Notes under the pieces: model-generated
The model's database searches: none
Told to the model about the DNA's origin: nothing
Seen by the model: only the letters and a program-made list of their open reading frames with translations
In this document: positions 7,302-13,795 of the stretch, one piece after another
Layout of the letters: each line of letters begins with the position of its first letter
How positions within the stretch are numbered: position 1 is the stretch's first letter
Made by a program: the position numbers and the translations under genes
Assembly: GCA_045635785.1 (NCBI GenBank)
Contig: JAZTWJ010000070.1
Location: forward strand, 1-32,679
DNA length: 32,679 bases
Direction of reading: 5' to 3'
From: Flemingiibacterium sp045635785
GTDB taxonomy: Bacteria > Bacillota > Clostridia > Oscillospirales > CAG-272

Positions 7302-8012
7302 CTACAGTCTGCTACGCAGACTGTCCCCGAGACGGGATAGGATCTTCTTCTCCAACCTGGAGATATAGGACTGCGAAATCCCCATCATATCCGCAACCTC
7401 CTTCTGCGTGAATTCGCGGGCACCGTCCAGCCCATATCGCAGTGTGATGATCGCTCGCTCGCGCTCGTCCAGCTCACAAAGCGCCGCGCGGATGGTACGC
7501 TTTTCTTCCAATGCCTCCAGATTGCGCGAGATCTCCTCATCGTCGCTGCCAAGAACATCGGAAAGAAGCAGTTCGTTCCCGTCCCAATCCACCGATAATG
7601 GCTCGTCAATGGAAATGTCATGCCGCCCGGCGATCTTTCGTATGTACATGAGGATCTCATTTTCGATGCAGCGCGAGGCATAGGTCGCGAGCTTGATATT
7701 TTTATCCGAACGAAAGGTGCTGACGGCTTTGATCAACCCGATGGTTCCGATGGAGATCAGATCCTCAATCCCCGCACCCGAGCTTTCGAATTTTTTTGCA
7801 ATGTAAACCACAAGGCGAAGATTGTGCTCGATCAGCTTTTGGCGTGCCGCTTCATCGGATGAAAGGGCGGAAATGGCGTCCGCTTCCTCGGCGGCGGAAA
7901 GGGGAGGCGGCAGAGCTGTCGCGCCGCCTATGTAATGGATCTCGTTTGACTTCCTTTTTGTAATTGATAACAGGCTGTAAAATAGCTTTTTCAGCCACGG
8001 AAAAAACAGCAT
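7302..8012 (-). CDS. sigE: RNA polymerase sporulation sigma factor SigE
   Basis: The protein is 236 residues from the ATG at 8012, preceded by AGGAGG. A TTG five codons upstream lies inside that binding site and is rejected. The first 25 or so residues are hydrophobic and basic, as expected for the pro-sequence that holds pro-sigma-E at the membrane until SpoIIGA cuts it. Region 2 follows (HNLRLVVYIAKKF, then EDLISIGTIGLIKAV, residues about 65-105) and region 4 with its helix-turn-helix at the C-terminus (FTQKEVADMMGIS, then YISRLEKK). It directs early mother-cell transcription in sporulation. Only 11 bp separate it from spoIIGA, the standard arrangement. sigG, which often follows in Bacillus, is not next here. 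A 9-bp hairpin (7304-7324) overlaps the stop codon. Confidence 0.95.
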   Translation of the reverse strand: MLFFPWLKKLFYSLLSITKRKSNEIHYIGGATALPPPLSAAEEADAISALSSDEAARQKLIEHNLRLVVYIAKKFESSGAGIEDLISIGTIGLIKAVSTFRSDKNIKLATYASRCIENEILMYIRKIAGRHDISIDEPLSVDWDGNELLLSDVLGSDDEEISRNLEALEEKRTIRAALCELDERERAIITLRYGLDGAREFTQKEVADMMGISQSYISRLEKKILSRLGDSLRSRL

Positions 8013-8023
8013 GGAAATCCTCC

Positions 8024-8818
8024 TCAAATTAATAATCCTGCGGGAATAATGCCGCCGCAGCCGTCAAATGCATCGTTTTGTGTATCCAGCGCCACCACCG
8101 CGTCAAGCTCTCGCCCACCGCATTCCACCGCATCGGGCAAAAATCCCGTGAGCAGTCGCTCGCCCGCCAAGCTGTGGGATGGAATCAGCCGAAGTCGCCG
8201 CCGAAGCTGGTCTTCCGCAATGGGAAGCTTTGCCGCCGCCGCTACGATCACCGCCTTGCCGCTGATGGGCTCCCGCAAAAGATTCCCCGAATCCACCAGC
8301 ATATTCAGTGTGAAGCTCTGTCCGTCTATGCGGATGCAAACCTCCGCATGACGGCGACTTTTTTGCCGAAAATGCCCGTAGACGAGGCTGACGAGCGCGC
8401 TGGCCGCGGCGATGAAGGCGAACAGCAGGGGGGAAGCATTCGGTGTGAGCGGTTCGGATCGGATGCCTGTACCTTGTCCGAGAAAGGTGCAGGCGGCGGT
8501 CATGATGCCGCCAAGCCCCATGTTCACCGCGATAAATACAATGGCGGAACGGACGGAATTTCCCGCGGTGACGCTCATTGCAATCGCCATCAGAACGGTT
8601 GCCGCCGCCTCAAGCAGGCGAAACGCCACTCCCGTGAGCGCACTGTCATACACCGCCACCGCCAGCGCAAAGCCTGCACCAAGAGAAGCCGCGCCTGCCA
8701 TATGTAACGGACGAAGCCTTCCGCCCGTCATGCGTCCTGTGATGTAAAGCGCCAGATAATCCATGGAAAAATTTACAAGTAGCAGAGAATCTGCATCAAT
8801 AATGGTTGCCGTCTGCAT
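8024..8818 (-). CDS. spoIIGA: SpoIIGA, sigma-E processing aspartic protease
   Basis: The protein is 264 residues if it starts at the ATG at 8818, somewhat short of the roughly 300 in Bacillus. The N-terminal half has about five membrane segments and the C-terminal half is the protease domain, with the catalytic aspartate in LVDSGNLL (D176), matching the D(S/T)GN motif of the family. Its start (DADSLLLVNFSMDYLALY) aligns with the Bacillus LDVIWLLNFCFDALLL region, so the ATG is placed correctly by homology. The ribosome binding site GGAGGTG is unusually close to this ATG (2 nt). It activates pro-sigma-E at the septal membrane on a signal from the forespore. It forms an operon with sigE. Confidence 0.92.
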   Translation of the reverse strand: MQTATIIDADSLLLVNFSMDYLALYITGRMTGGRLRPLHMAGAASLGAGFALAVAVYDSALTGVAFRLLEAAATVLMAIAMSVTAGNSVRSAIVFIAVNMGLGGIMTAACTFLGQGTGIRSEPLTPNASPLLFAFIAAASALVSLVYGHFRQKSRRHAEVCIRIDGQSFTLNMLVDSGNLLREPISGKAVIVAAAAKLPIAEDQLRRRLRLIPSHSLAGERLLTGFLPDAVECGGRELDAVVALDTQNDAFDGCGGIIPAGLLI

Positions 8819-8831
8819 CACCTCCGAGAAT

Positions 8832-8865
8832 ATTATACACCTGCGCGCGCATGAAAAATGTCGTA
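8832..8865 (-). promoter_or_regulatory. candidate spoIIG promoter with a Spo0A box
   Basis: On the minus strand TATAAT lies at 8832-8837, and a TGTCGTA (one mismatch from the Spo0A box TGTCGAA) lies at 8859-8865 on the opposite strand, 21 bp further out. In Bacillus spoIIG a Spo0A box also overlaps a -35 region set too far from the -10. No good -35 hexamer is present at normal spacing here. Only 13 bp separate the -10 box from the ATG, leaving almost no leader. Confidence 0.5.
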
Positions 8866-8894
8866 AAAACTTCGGCATGCAATTTTTGCAAAAA

Positions 8895-8925
8895 TGAATA
8901 AATCGGAAAGCGGCGGCGCATAATA
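8895..8925 (+). promoter_or_regulatory. candidate forespore (sigma-G/sigma-F) promoter for the DUF378 gene
   Basis: TGAATA (8895-8900) and CATAATA (8919-8925) are 18 bp apart, matching the sigma-G pattern (GMATA, 18 bp, CATNMTA). There is no sigma-A promoter nearby, and the ATG at 8957 is about 25 nt past the expected start site. The position beside spoIIGA-sigE fits a sporulation role. Confidence 0.55.
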
Positions 8926-8956
8926 GAACCGCCATCAAAATTCAGGAGGAATCAAA

Positions 8957-9175
8957 ATGATTGACAGAATTGCATTGATCGTCGCGATTATCGGCGGCCT
9001 TAATTGGGGAAGCATCGGACTGTTCCAATTCGACCTTGTGGCGTGGATCTGCGGCGGCGGAGATTCTCTGGCGGCGCGTATTATTTACACGGTGGTGGGA
9101 CTAAGCGCTATTTGGTGTATCTCACTGCTTTTCCGTGAGACGGATGCCGCGATCTCCGATCATTCCATGGAATGA
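8957..9175 (+). CDS. DUF378 small membrane protein, possibly forespore-expressed
   Basis: The protein is 72 residues from an ATG with AGGAGG 6 nt upstream. It has two membrane segments (about 4-22 and 40-60) and the family signature IIGGLNWGSIGLFQFDLV at residues 11-28, so it is a DUF378 protein. The role of the family is unknown; members are small inner-membrane proteins in Firmicutes, often near sporulation or stress genes. The tail is acidic and hydrophilic. It diverges from spoIIGA and its promoter reads as sigma-G/F type, which would place the protein in the forespore membrane; that is inference. It ends at a terminator. Confidence 0.9.
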   Translation: MIDRIALIVAIIGGLNWGSIGLFQFDLVAWICGGGDSLAARIIYTVVGLSAIWCISLLFRETDAAISDHSME

Positions 9176-9196
9176 TCCATCCGCGGCAAATCGAGA

Positions 9197-9230
9197 AAAG
9201 CGTCCCGTTTTATGTGGGACGCTTTGTTTA
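9197..9230 (+). terminator. rho-independent terminator after the DUF378 gene
   Basis: A 10-bp perfect stem (9197-9206 with 9216-9225) has a 9-nt loop and is followed by TGTTTAT. Confidence 0.8.
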
Positions 9231-9297
9231 TATGTATCAGCGGTGCGTCATTTTGCCTTTTGCGGTGTAATATCTCCCAAATGATCGCTCTAAACGG

Positions 9298-9326
9298 TTG
9301 ACAAGCGAAGATTTTTCGTGTATAAT
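9298..9326 (+). promoter_or_regulatory. consensus sigma-A promoter for the HAD hydrolase gene
   Basis: TTGACA (9298-9303) and TATAAT (9321-9326) are both perfect and 17 bp apart. The start codon at 9429 is about 95 nt past the expected start site, leaving room for a structured leader. Confidence 0.85.
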
Positions 9327-9332
9327 GGAAAA

Positions 9333-9428
9333 ACATAGGACTTTGAAGGAGACGGTCCTTCAAGCCGCAAACCGATCCCCAAGGGGTGAGAAAGGCTGCT
9401 TTCGCCACGGCGAAGGCTATGGTTATCA
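9333..9428 (+). promoter_or_regulatory. structured 5' leader of the HAD hydrolase gene, three hairpins, unidentified
   Basis: The predicted leader holds three stems in a row: an 8-bp perfect hairpin at 9343-9363 with loop GACGG, a short one near 9374-9387 (CCC-CAAG-GGG), and a 5-6 bp hairpin near 9400-9413 with loop CACG. The last reaches close to the start codon and covers the only GAAGG that could serve as ribosome binding site. No known riboswitch core is recognised. It may control translation of the downstream phosphatase. Confidence 0.45.
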
Positions 9429-10142
9429 ATGAAAATAAAGGCGGTATTATTTGATCTTGACGGCACCTTGTTGCCTTTGGATCAGGACGAATTTATAAAG
9501 ACATATTTTGCGCTGTTGGCATCTTCCATGAAGCCCCACGGATATGAGCCAAAACAATTGGTGGAGTCCACATGGAAGGGAACCGCCGCCATGATCGCCA
9601 ACGACGGCAGCAAAAATAATTCCGAGGCTTTTTGGGATGTTTTCACACAGATATACGGCGCAGAGAAATTGTGCGATATGGAGCTGTTTGATGCCTTCTA
9701 TCGCGATACCTTTGGTGAATTACAGCCGCTGACATCTCCGAATCCCATGGCGGCATCGCTGATTCGCACAGTCAAGGAGAGTGGCTTCCGAACGGTGCTT
9801 GCCACCAATCCCGTCTTTCCGCAGACGGCGACTCTGCATCGCATGCGATGGGCGGGGCTGGCGCCCGAGGATTTCGAGCTTTACACCACCTATGAAAACA
9901 TCGGCTACTGCAAGCCGAACCTTGAATATTACCGCGAGATCGCACGCAGACTTGGCGTGGAACCTTCCGAATGCGCCATGGTGGGCAACGATGTGAATGA
10001 TGATCTGGTTGCCGAACGCCTCGGGATGCAGGTGTTTCTTCTCACCGATCATCTCGTGAATCGCAAAAACGTGGATATTTCCCGCTATGCAAGGGGCGGC
10101 TTTGCCGAGCTTGCGACATGGCTGAACGGGTTGCTGATGTAA
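9429..10142 (+). CDS. HAD-superfamily hydrolase (phosphatase), substrate unknown
   Basis: The protein is 237 residues. All HAD motifs are present: the nucleophile motif DLDGT with D9 and D11, motif II at VLATNP (T about residue 120), the lysine in GYCKPNLEYY, and the acidic motif IV GNDVNDD (about residue 179). A helical cap of about 80 residues lies between motifs I and II (C1-type cap as in phosphoglycolate phosphatase-like enzymes). It should hydrolyse a small phosphate ester in the cytoplasm. The ribosome binding site is poor (GAAGG about 12 nt upstream and in a hairpin), which suggests control by the leader. It is monocistronic and followed by inverted repeats. Confidence 0.88.
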   Translation: MKIKAVLFDLDGTLLPLDQDEFIKTYFALLASSMKPHGYEPKQLVESTWKGTAAMIANDGSKNNSEAFWDVFTQIYGAEKLCDMELFDAFYRDTFGELQPLTSPNPMAASLIRTVKESGFRTVLATNPVFPQTATLHRMRWAGLAPEDFELYTTYENIGYCKPNLEYYREIARRLGVEPSECAMVGNDVNDDLVAERLGMQVFLLTDHLVNRKNVDISRYARGGFAELATWLNGLLM

Positions 10143-10156
10143 GTATAATCAAAGAG

Positions 10157-10325
10157 CCCCAATTCTAAACGGTGTTCCCATCAGAACATCTCTCCTTGTA
10201 GGGGAGAGGGGACTCTCCCGCGGATGTGAATTTGTTTTCGCTTTTTCGGGAGGCGTATCGCCTCCCCTACAGAATGACACCGACCAAGTTCCCGGTTACA
10301 GGTGGGAACATAAAAGGTAATTGGG
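10157..10325. repeat. nested inverted-repeat element (REP/MITE-like) downstream of the HAD gene
   Basis: Four matched arms nest around a centre: CCCAATT (10158-10164) with AATTGGG (10319-10325), GTTCCCA (10174-10180) with TGGGAAC (10303-10309), and TGTAGGGGAG (10197-10206) with CTCCCCTACA (10262-10271). Inside lie two compact hairpins, 10202-10219 and 10248-10266. No ORF or transposase is present. The TGTAGGGG…CCCCTACA ends resemble repeated palindromic elements seen across Clostridia as I recall them. This explains much of the 438-bp gene-free stretch from 10143. Confidence 0.6.
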
Positions 10326-10338
10326 AGTAATAAAAAAA

Positions 10339-10385
10339 CAACCACGAGGATACCTTTTTCGGTATTTGTCGTGGTTGCTTTGATT
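10339..10385. terminator. strong stem-loop, probably a terminator
   Basis: CAACCACGA (10339-10347) pairs with TCGTGGTTG (10369-10377), extended inside by ATACC/GGTAT. On the minus strand it is followed by a run of seven T, and on the plus strand by a weaker T-rich tract. No minus-strand gene upstream of it is convincing, so it probably ends the plus-strand HAD transcript, or blocks antisense transcription. Confidence 0.6.
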
Positions 10386-10468
10386 TTCGATGAAATTTGA
10401 ATATTCCGAAAGTTTCCTTCCTATAATATGACTTATCAAGCAAACAGGGAGAAAATTCGAAAATTGCC

Positions 10469-10497
10469 TTGACAAACGGTGCGGAATATGGTAAAAT
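10469..10497 (+). promoter_or_regulatory. sigma-A-type promoter for the OPT-PqqD pair
   Basis: TTGACA (10469-10474) and TAAAAT (10492-10497) are 17 bp apart. The leader to the ATG at 10581 is about 75 nt. It contains AATAAATG (10515-10522) complementary to CATTTATT (10549-10556) followed by TTTG, which could be an attenuator, though the stem is A/T-rich and weak. Confidence 0.75.
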
Positions 10498-10580
10498 ATT
10501 GTTGAAAAATTAACAATAAATGAATGTAGACCGATTTTTGACAGTTTACATTTATTTTTGTGGAAAAGAGAGGTTCCTCT

Positions 10581-12494
10581 ATGCAGGACAACAAACAATT
10601 CCAGCCCTATGTCCCCGCTTCAAAGGTTACCCCTGAGCTGACGGTTACGTCCATCGTCATGGGTATTCTTCTGGCGGTGGTGTTCGGCGCCGCGAATGCC
10701 TACCTGGGACTTCGTGTCGGCATGACGGTATCCGCATCCATTCCTGCCGCCGTCATCGCCATGGGCGTTATCCGCGTTATCATGCGAAAAAATTCCATTC
10801 TCGAATCCAATCTCGTGCAGACCATCGGTTCCTCGGGCGAATCGCTGGCGGCGGGTGCGATCTTCACGCTGCCTGCGCTCTTTATCTGGGCGCGCGAGGG
10901 TGTGATGGATCCGCCGAATTTGGTTGAGATCACACTGATTGCCCTGATTGGCGGATTTCTTGGCATTTTATTCATGGTTCCCCTCCGCAACGCGCTCATC
11001 GTGCGCGAGCATAATACGCTCCCCTATCCCGAAGGACATGCCTGTGCAGAGGTACTTCTTGCAGGCGAGGAGGGCGGCTCCAACGCCTCCACCGTCTTTG
11101 GCGGCATGGGCTTTGCGGCGGCATTCAAATTCATTATCGACGGTCTGAAGCTGGTTCCCGGCGAGGTTTCCCTTGAGGGAAGCGCAAAAACCTATCCCGG
11201 GGCAATCGGTACTCAGATTTATCCCGCTGTGCTTTCCGTCGGATATATCTGCGCACCGCGCATTGCATCCTACATGTTTGCAGGCGGCGTTCTCTCATGG
11301 TGTGTGCTGATCCCGATTATCGTCATCTTTGGCGCAGACCTGATCCTGTATCCCGGCAGCTCCCCCATTGGCGAAATGTTCGCAAGTGGCGGTGCAGGTA
11401 GCATTTGGGGCAGTTATGTCCGCTACATCGGTGCGGGTGCATTGGCGGCGGGCGGTATCATCTCCCTTGTCAAATCCTTGCCGCTGATTATTCGTACCTT
11501 CCGTGACGCCGTTAAGGGCTTTGGAAAGGGCGCAGGCGATTCCTCTCTGCGCACCGATCGGGACATCAGCATGAAGTTTGTGCTGATTGCCATTCTGGTT
11601 CTGACGCTTGCGGTATGGCTTATTCCCGCTATCCCCGTTTCCTTTATCGGCGCAATGATCGTGGTTATTTTCGGTTTCTTCTTTGCCACCGTTTCTTCCC
11701 GAATGGTCGGTCTGGTGGGAAGCTCCAACAACCCTGTTTCCGGTATGGCGATCGCAACTCTTCTCATTGCCACTCTCATTCTCAAGCTGACCGGTGAAGC
11801 AGGCGCTGCGGGTATGCAGGCTGCTATTGCCATCGGCTCCATTATCTGTATTGTTGCAGCCATTTCCGGCGATACCTCGCAGGACCTTAAGACCGGCTAT
11901 CTGCTTGGCGCAACGCCGAGAAAACAGCAGATCGGCGAAATGATCGGCGTGGTTGCCTCTGCTCTTGCTATCGGTGCAACCTTGCATCTGTTGGACAGCG
12001 CGTGGGGCTTTGGCAGCGACGAGCTGGCAGCACCCCAGGCAACGCTGATGAAGATGGTCATCGAAGGCATTATGGACGGCAATCTTCCGTGGGGGCTGAT
12101 CCTCATCGGTGTTTGCATTGCTGTGACTGTTGAGATCATTGGTATTCCCGTGCTTCCTTTTGCCATCGGCGTTTATCTCCCCGTACAGCTCAATGCGTGC
12201 ATCATGGTGGGCGGTATCATCCGTCTGTTCTTTGACCGCATGAAGGAGAGCGATAAGAAAAAGAGCATCATCAACAACGGTGTGCTGTTCTGCTCGGGTA
12301 TGATCGCCGGTGAAGGCTTGGCGGGCATTCTGCTGGCGCTGCTTGCTGTATTCGGCATCGCGGATTTGATCGACATTTCCGGTATCCTCAATCTGCCTGC
12401 ACCTGTGGCAAATATCGGCTCGCTGGTTGTATTTGCACTTGTCATCCTGTCTCTGTTAAAATTCAGCCTTTGGAATAAAAAGGGTCAGAAATAA
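10581..12494 (+). CDS. OPT-family oligopeptide transporter
   Basis: The protein has 637 residues from the ATG at 10581 with an AGAGG site; an in-frame upstream codon at 10560 lacks a site. It consists of about 14-16 hydrophobic segments with short loops. The N-terminal stretch TSIVMGILLAVVFGAANAYLGLRVGMTVSASIP (split here for length, residues about 22-55) and the later NTLPYPEGHACAEVL are typical of the OPT family, which moves peptides or metal chelates by proton coupling across the membrane. Bacterial members of this size are widespread and mostly uncharacterised. The next gene starts on the last base of this one, so their products are probably made together. The substrate is unknown. Confidence 0.93.
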   Translation: MQDNKQFQPYVPASKVTPELTVTSIVMGILLAVVFGAANAYLGLRVGMTVSASIPAAVIAMGVIRVIMRKNSILESNLVQTIGSSGESLAAGAIFTLPALFIWAREGVMDPPNLVEITLIALIGGFLGILFMVPLRNALIVREHNTLPYPEGHACAEVLLAGEEGGSNASTVFGGMGFAAAFKFIIDGLKLVPGEVSLEGSAKTYPGAIGTQIYPAVLSVGYICAPRIASYMFAGGVLSWCVLIPIIVIFGADLILYPGSSPIGEMFASGGAGSIWGSYVRYIGAGALAAGGIISLVKSLPLIIRTFRDAVKGFGKGAGDSSLRTDRDISMKFVLIAILVLTLAVWLIPAIPVSFIGAMIVVIFGFFFATVSSRMVGLVGSSNNPVSGMAIATLLIATLILKLTGEAGAAGMQAAIAIGSIICIVAAISGDTSQDLKTGYLLGATPRKQQIGEMIGVVASALAIGATLHLLDSAWGFGSDELAAPQATLMKMVIEGIMDGNLPWGLILIGVCIAVTVEIIGIPVLPFAIGVYLPVQLNACIMVGGIIRLFFDRMKESDKKKSIINNGVLFCSGMIAGEGLAGILLALLAVFGIADLIDISGILNLPAPVANIGSLVVFALVILSLLKFSLWNKKGQK

Positions 12495-12850
12495 TGTCTA
12501 AGAAAAAATCTGCAATCGACGAAAACTATCTCGAACGGGTGCCGATGCGTGCGGCAGAGCTGTCATGGCGTGCCGATGACGCAGGGCTTGTCACGCTGGA
12601 GGTGGAGAACAAGGGCTGGGCAAATCGTCTGGCGCAGGTCCTCTTTCACCGCCCGAAGGTGAGTCAGATCCATCTTGACGAGCACGGTAGCTTTGTTTGG
12701 CAGCTCATCGACGGCGAAAGAAATATCCTTTCTTTAGGTGATCCTGTCAGAGAAAAGTTCGGCGAAGCCGCAGAACCGCTGTATCCCAGACTTGCGCAGT
12801 TTATCAAAATTTTAGACAGCTATCATTTTGTCACGTTTAAGCAAATATAA
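12494..12850 (+). CDS. PqqD-like protein coupled to the OPT transporter
   Basis: The protein is 118 residues. Its ATG shares a base with the stop of the OPT gene (TAATG), so translation is likely coupled. The middle and end (VSQIHLDEHGSFVWQLIDG, then LYPRLAQFIKIL and YHFVTF) match the PqqD/RRE fold, a small winged-helix-like domain that binds leader peptides for radical-SAM and other RiPP enzymes. Here no radical-SAM or precursor gene is adjacent; instead the partner is a peptide transporter. The N-terminal 40 residues are an extra basic and polar segment not seen in classical PqqD. A role in substrate handling for the transporter is possible but is only inference. Confidence 0.75.
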   Translation: MSKKKSAIDENYLERVPMRAAELSWRADDAGLVTLEVENKGWANRLAQVLFHRPKVSQIHLDEHGSFVWQLIDGERNILSLGDPVREKFGEAAEPLYPRLAQFIKILDSYHFVTFKQI

Positions 12851-12856
12851 AAATAT

Positions 12857-12890
12857 GGCTGCATCATTTTTGATGCAGCCGCCGTTTTTT
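12857..12890 (+). terminator. rho-independent terminator after the PqqD-like gene
   Basis: A 10-bp perfect stem (12857-12866 with 12871-12880) with a TTTT loop is followed by GCCG and six T. Confidence 0.9.
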
Positions 12891-12937
12891 CTAAGGAAGT
12901 TTTAGCGTAGGTTGCTTGCAGTAGATTGCGTAGAGGA

Positions 12938-13525
12938 TCATTTGGTTTCGCGGACGGTGATAGATTCGATGACGGGCTGATCTTCGGGGCGAATGGATCC
13001 GTTATTGTCATATGGATTCGCCGCCTCGCAGATGGCATCCACCACCTCTATACCCTCGATGACATGCCCGAAGGCGGCATAATCGCCATCAAGGCGGGTG
13101 TTATCCTTGTGCATGATGAAGAACTGGGAGGATGCACTGTTCATATCGATGCTATTTCGCGCCATGGAGATGGTTCCGCGGGTATGGGAGATGGGGTTGA
13201 AGAAGCCATTATGGAGAAATTCTCCTTCCACGGTGCTGTCGGAACCGCCAAGGCCTGTGCCTTCGGGATCGCCGCCCTGCATCATAAAGCCTTCCATGAT
13301 GCGGTGGAAGGTGAGTCCGTTGTAGAATCCCTCATTGACGAGGGCGATGAAGTTCCCAACGGTTTTAGGTGCCGCATCGCCGTTTAATTCGACGGTGATT
13401 GTGCCGTAATCCTTGATAACTATGTCCACGATGTGGGTGCCCTTCAATTCGGGCGTTCTGCCGCAGGCGCATAACAGAACAGCTGCTGCTAAAATTAGTG
13501 GGAGGATCAGATTTTTTAATTTCAT
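12938..13525 (-). CDS. cyclophilin-type peptidyl-prolyl isomerase, lipoprotein
   Basis: The protein is 195 residues from an ATG with AGGAG upstream. A signal peptide of about 20 residues ends in LLCACG, so a lipid is probably attached at Cys21 (or Cys19) and the enzyme works outside the membrane. The rest is a cyclophilin domain: the FHRIMEGFMMQGGDPEGTG stretch with the catalytic arginine, the GTISMARN segment with the SQFFI motif after it, and LDGDYAAFGHV. It helps fold exported proteins by cis-trans isomerisation of proline bonds. It has its own promoter and diverges from the flavodiiron gene. No clear terminator follows it before 12890. Confidence 0.93.
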   Translation of the reverse strand: MKLKNLILPLILAAAVLLCACGRTPELKGTHIVDIVIKDYGTITVELNGDAAPKTVGNFIALVNEGFYNGLTFHRIMEGFMMQGGDPEGTGLGGSDSTVEGEFLHNGFFNPISHTRGTISMARNSIDMNSASSQFFIMHKDNTRLDGDYAAFGHVIEGIEVVDAICEAANPYDNNGSIRPEDQPVIESITVRETK

Positions 13526-13558
13526 TGGAATTGCTCCTTTTAGAATTGATCGTATTCC

Positions 13559-13587
13559 ATTATAGCACAGATTGCGGATTTTTGCAA
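13559..13587 (-). promoter_or_regulatory. sigma-A-type promoter for the cyclophilin gene
   Basis: TTGCAA (13582-13587) and TATAAT (13559-13564) on the minus strand are 17 bp apart, about 30 nt upstream of the ATG. Confidence 0.75.
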
Positions 13588-13668
13588 GCGAATTTCTTCA
13601 ATTGGCGTCAACAATGTTTTTCCGTTTATATGGAATGCGAATCTTTCATATGATTTTTGGAAAAACTA

Positions 13669-13697
13669 TTGACAAAGCGAAATTGGCGTGTTATAAT
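13669..13697 (+). promoter_or_regulatory. consensus sigma-A promoter for the flavodiiron gene
   Basis: TTGACA (13669-13674) and TATAAT (13692-13697) are both perfect and 17 bp apart, with expected transcription start near 13704. Confidence 0.85.
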
Positions 13698-13716
13698 ATT
13701 GTCAAGCCTAATATAT

Positions 13717-13727
13717 ACCAATTTGGT
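13717..13727. promoter_or_regulatory. short palindrome, possible operator in the flavodiiron leader
   Basis: ACCAA and TTGGT flank one base just after the expected transcription start. A repressor site is possible for an oxygen-defence gene, but the palindrome is short and matches no operator I know well. Confidence 0.25.
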
Positions 13728-13795
13728 GTACTTTGATCAATATCAAAAATGAGGTTTTTGAATACAATTTCGGCAGAAAGGCAGCTTTTATTTCG

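Noticed and set aside
9343..9413. Guanidine-II (mini-ykkC) riboswitch
   Set aside because: ACGG occurs in or next to both loops, but the third hairpin cannot place it as a clean tetraloop and a HAD phosphatase is not a usual target. Kept only as an unidentified structured leader.
9325..9432. 35-codon ORF overlapping the HAD leader and ending on its ATG (ATGA)
   Set aside because: Its ATG lies inside the -10 box of the perfect promoter, so it would not be in the main transcript, and there is no ribosome binding site.
10296..10598. 100-codon minus-strand ORF before the OPT gene
   Set aside because: It spans the terminator hairpin and OPT promoter, has no ribosome binding site, and reads as random sequence.
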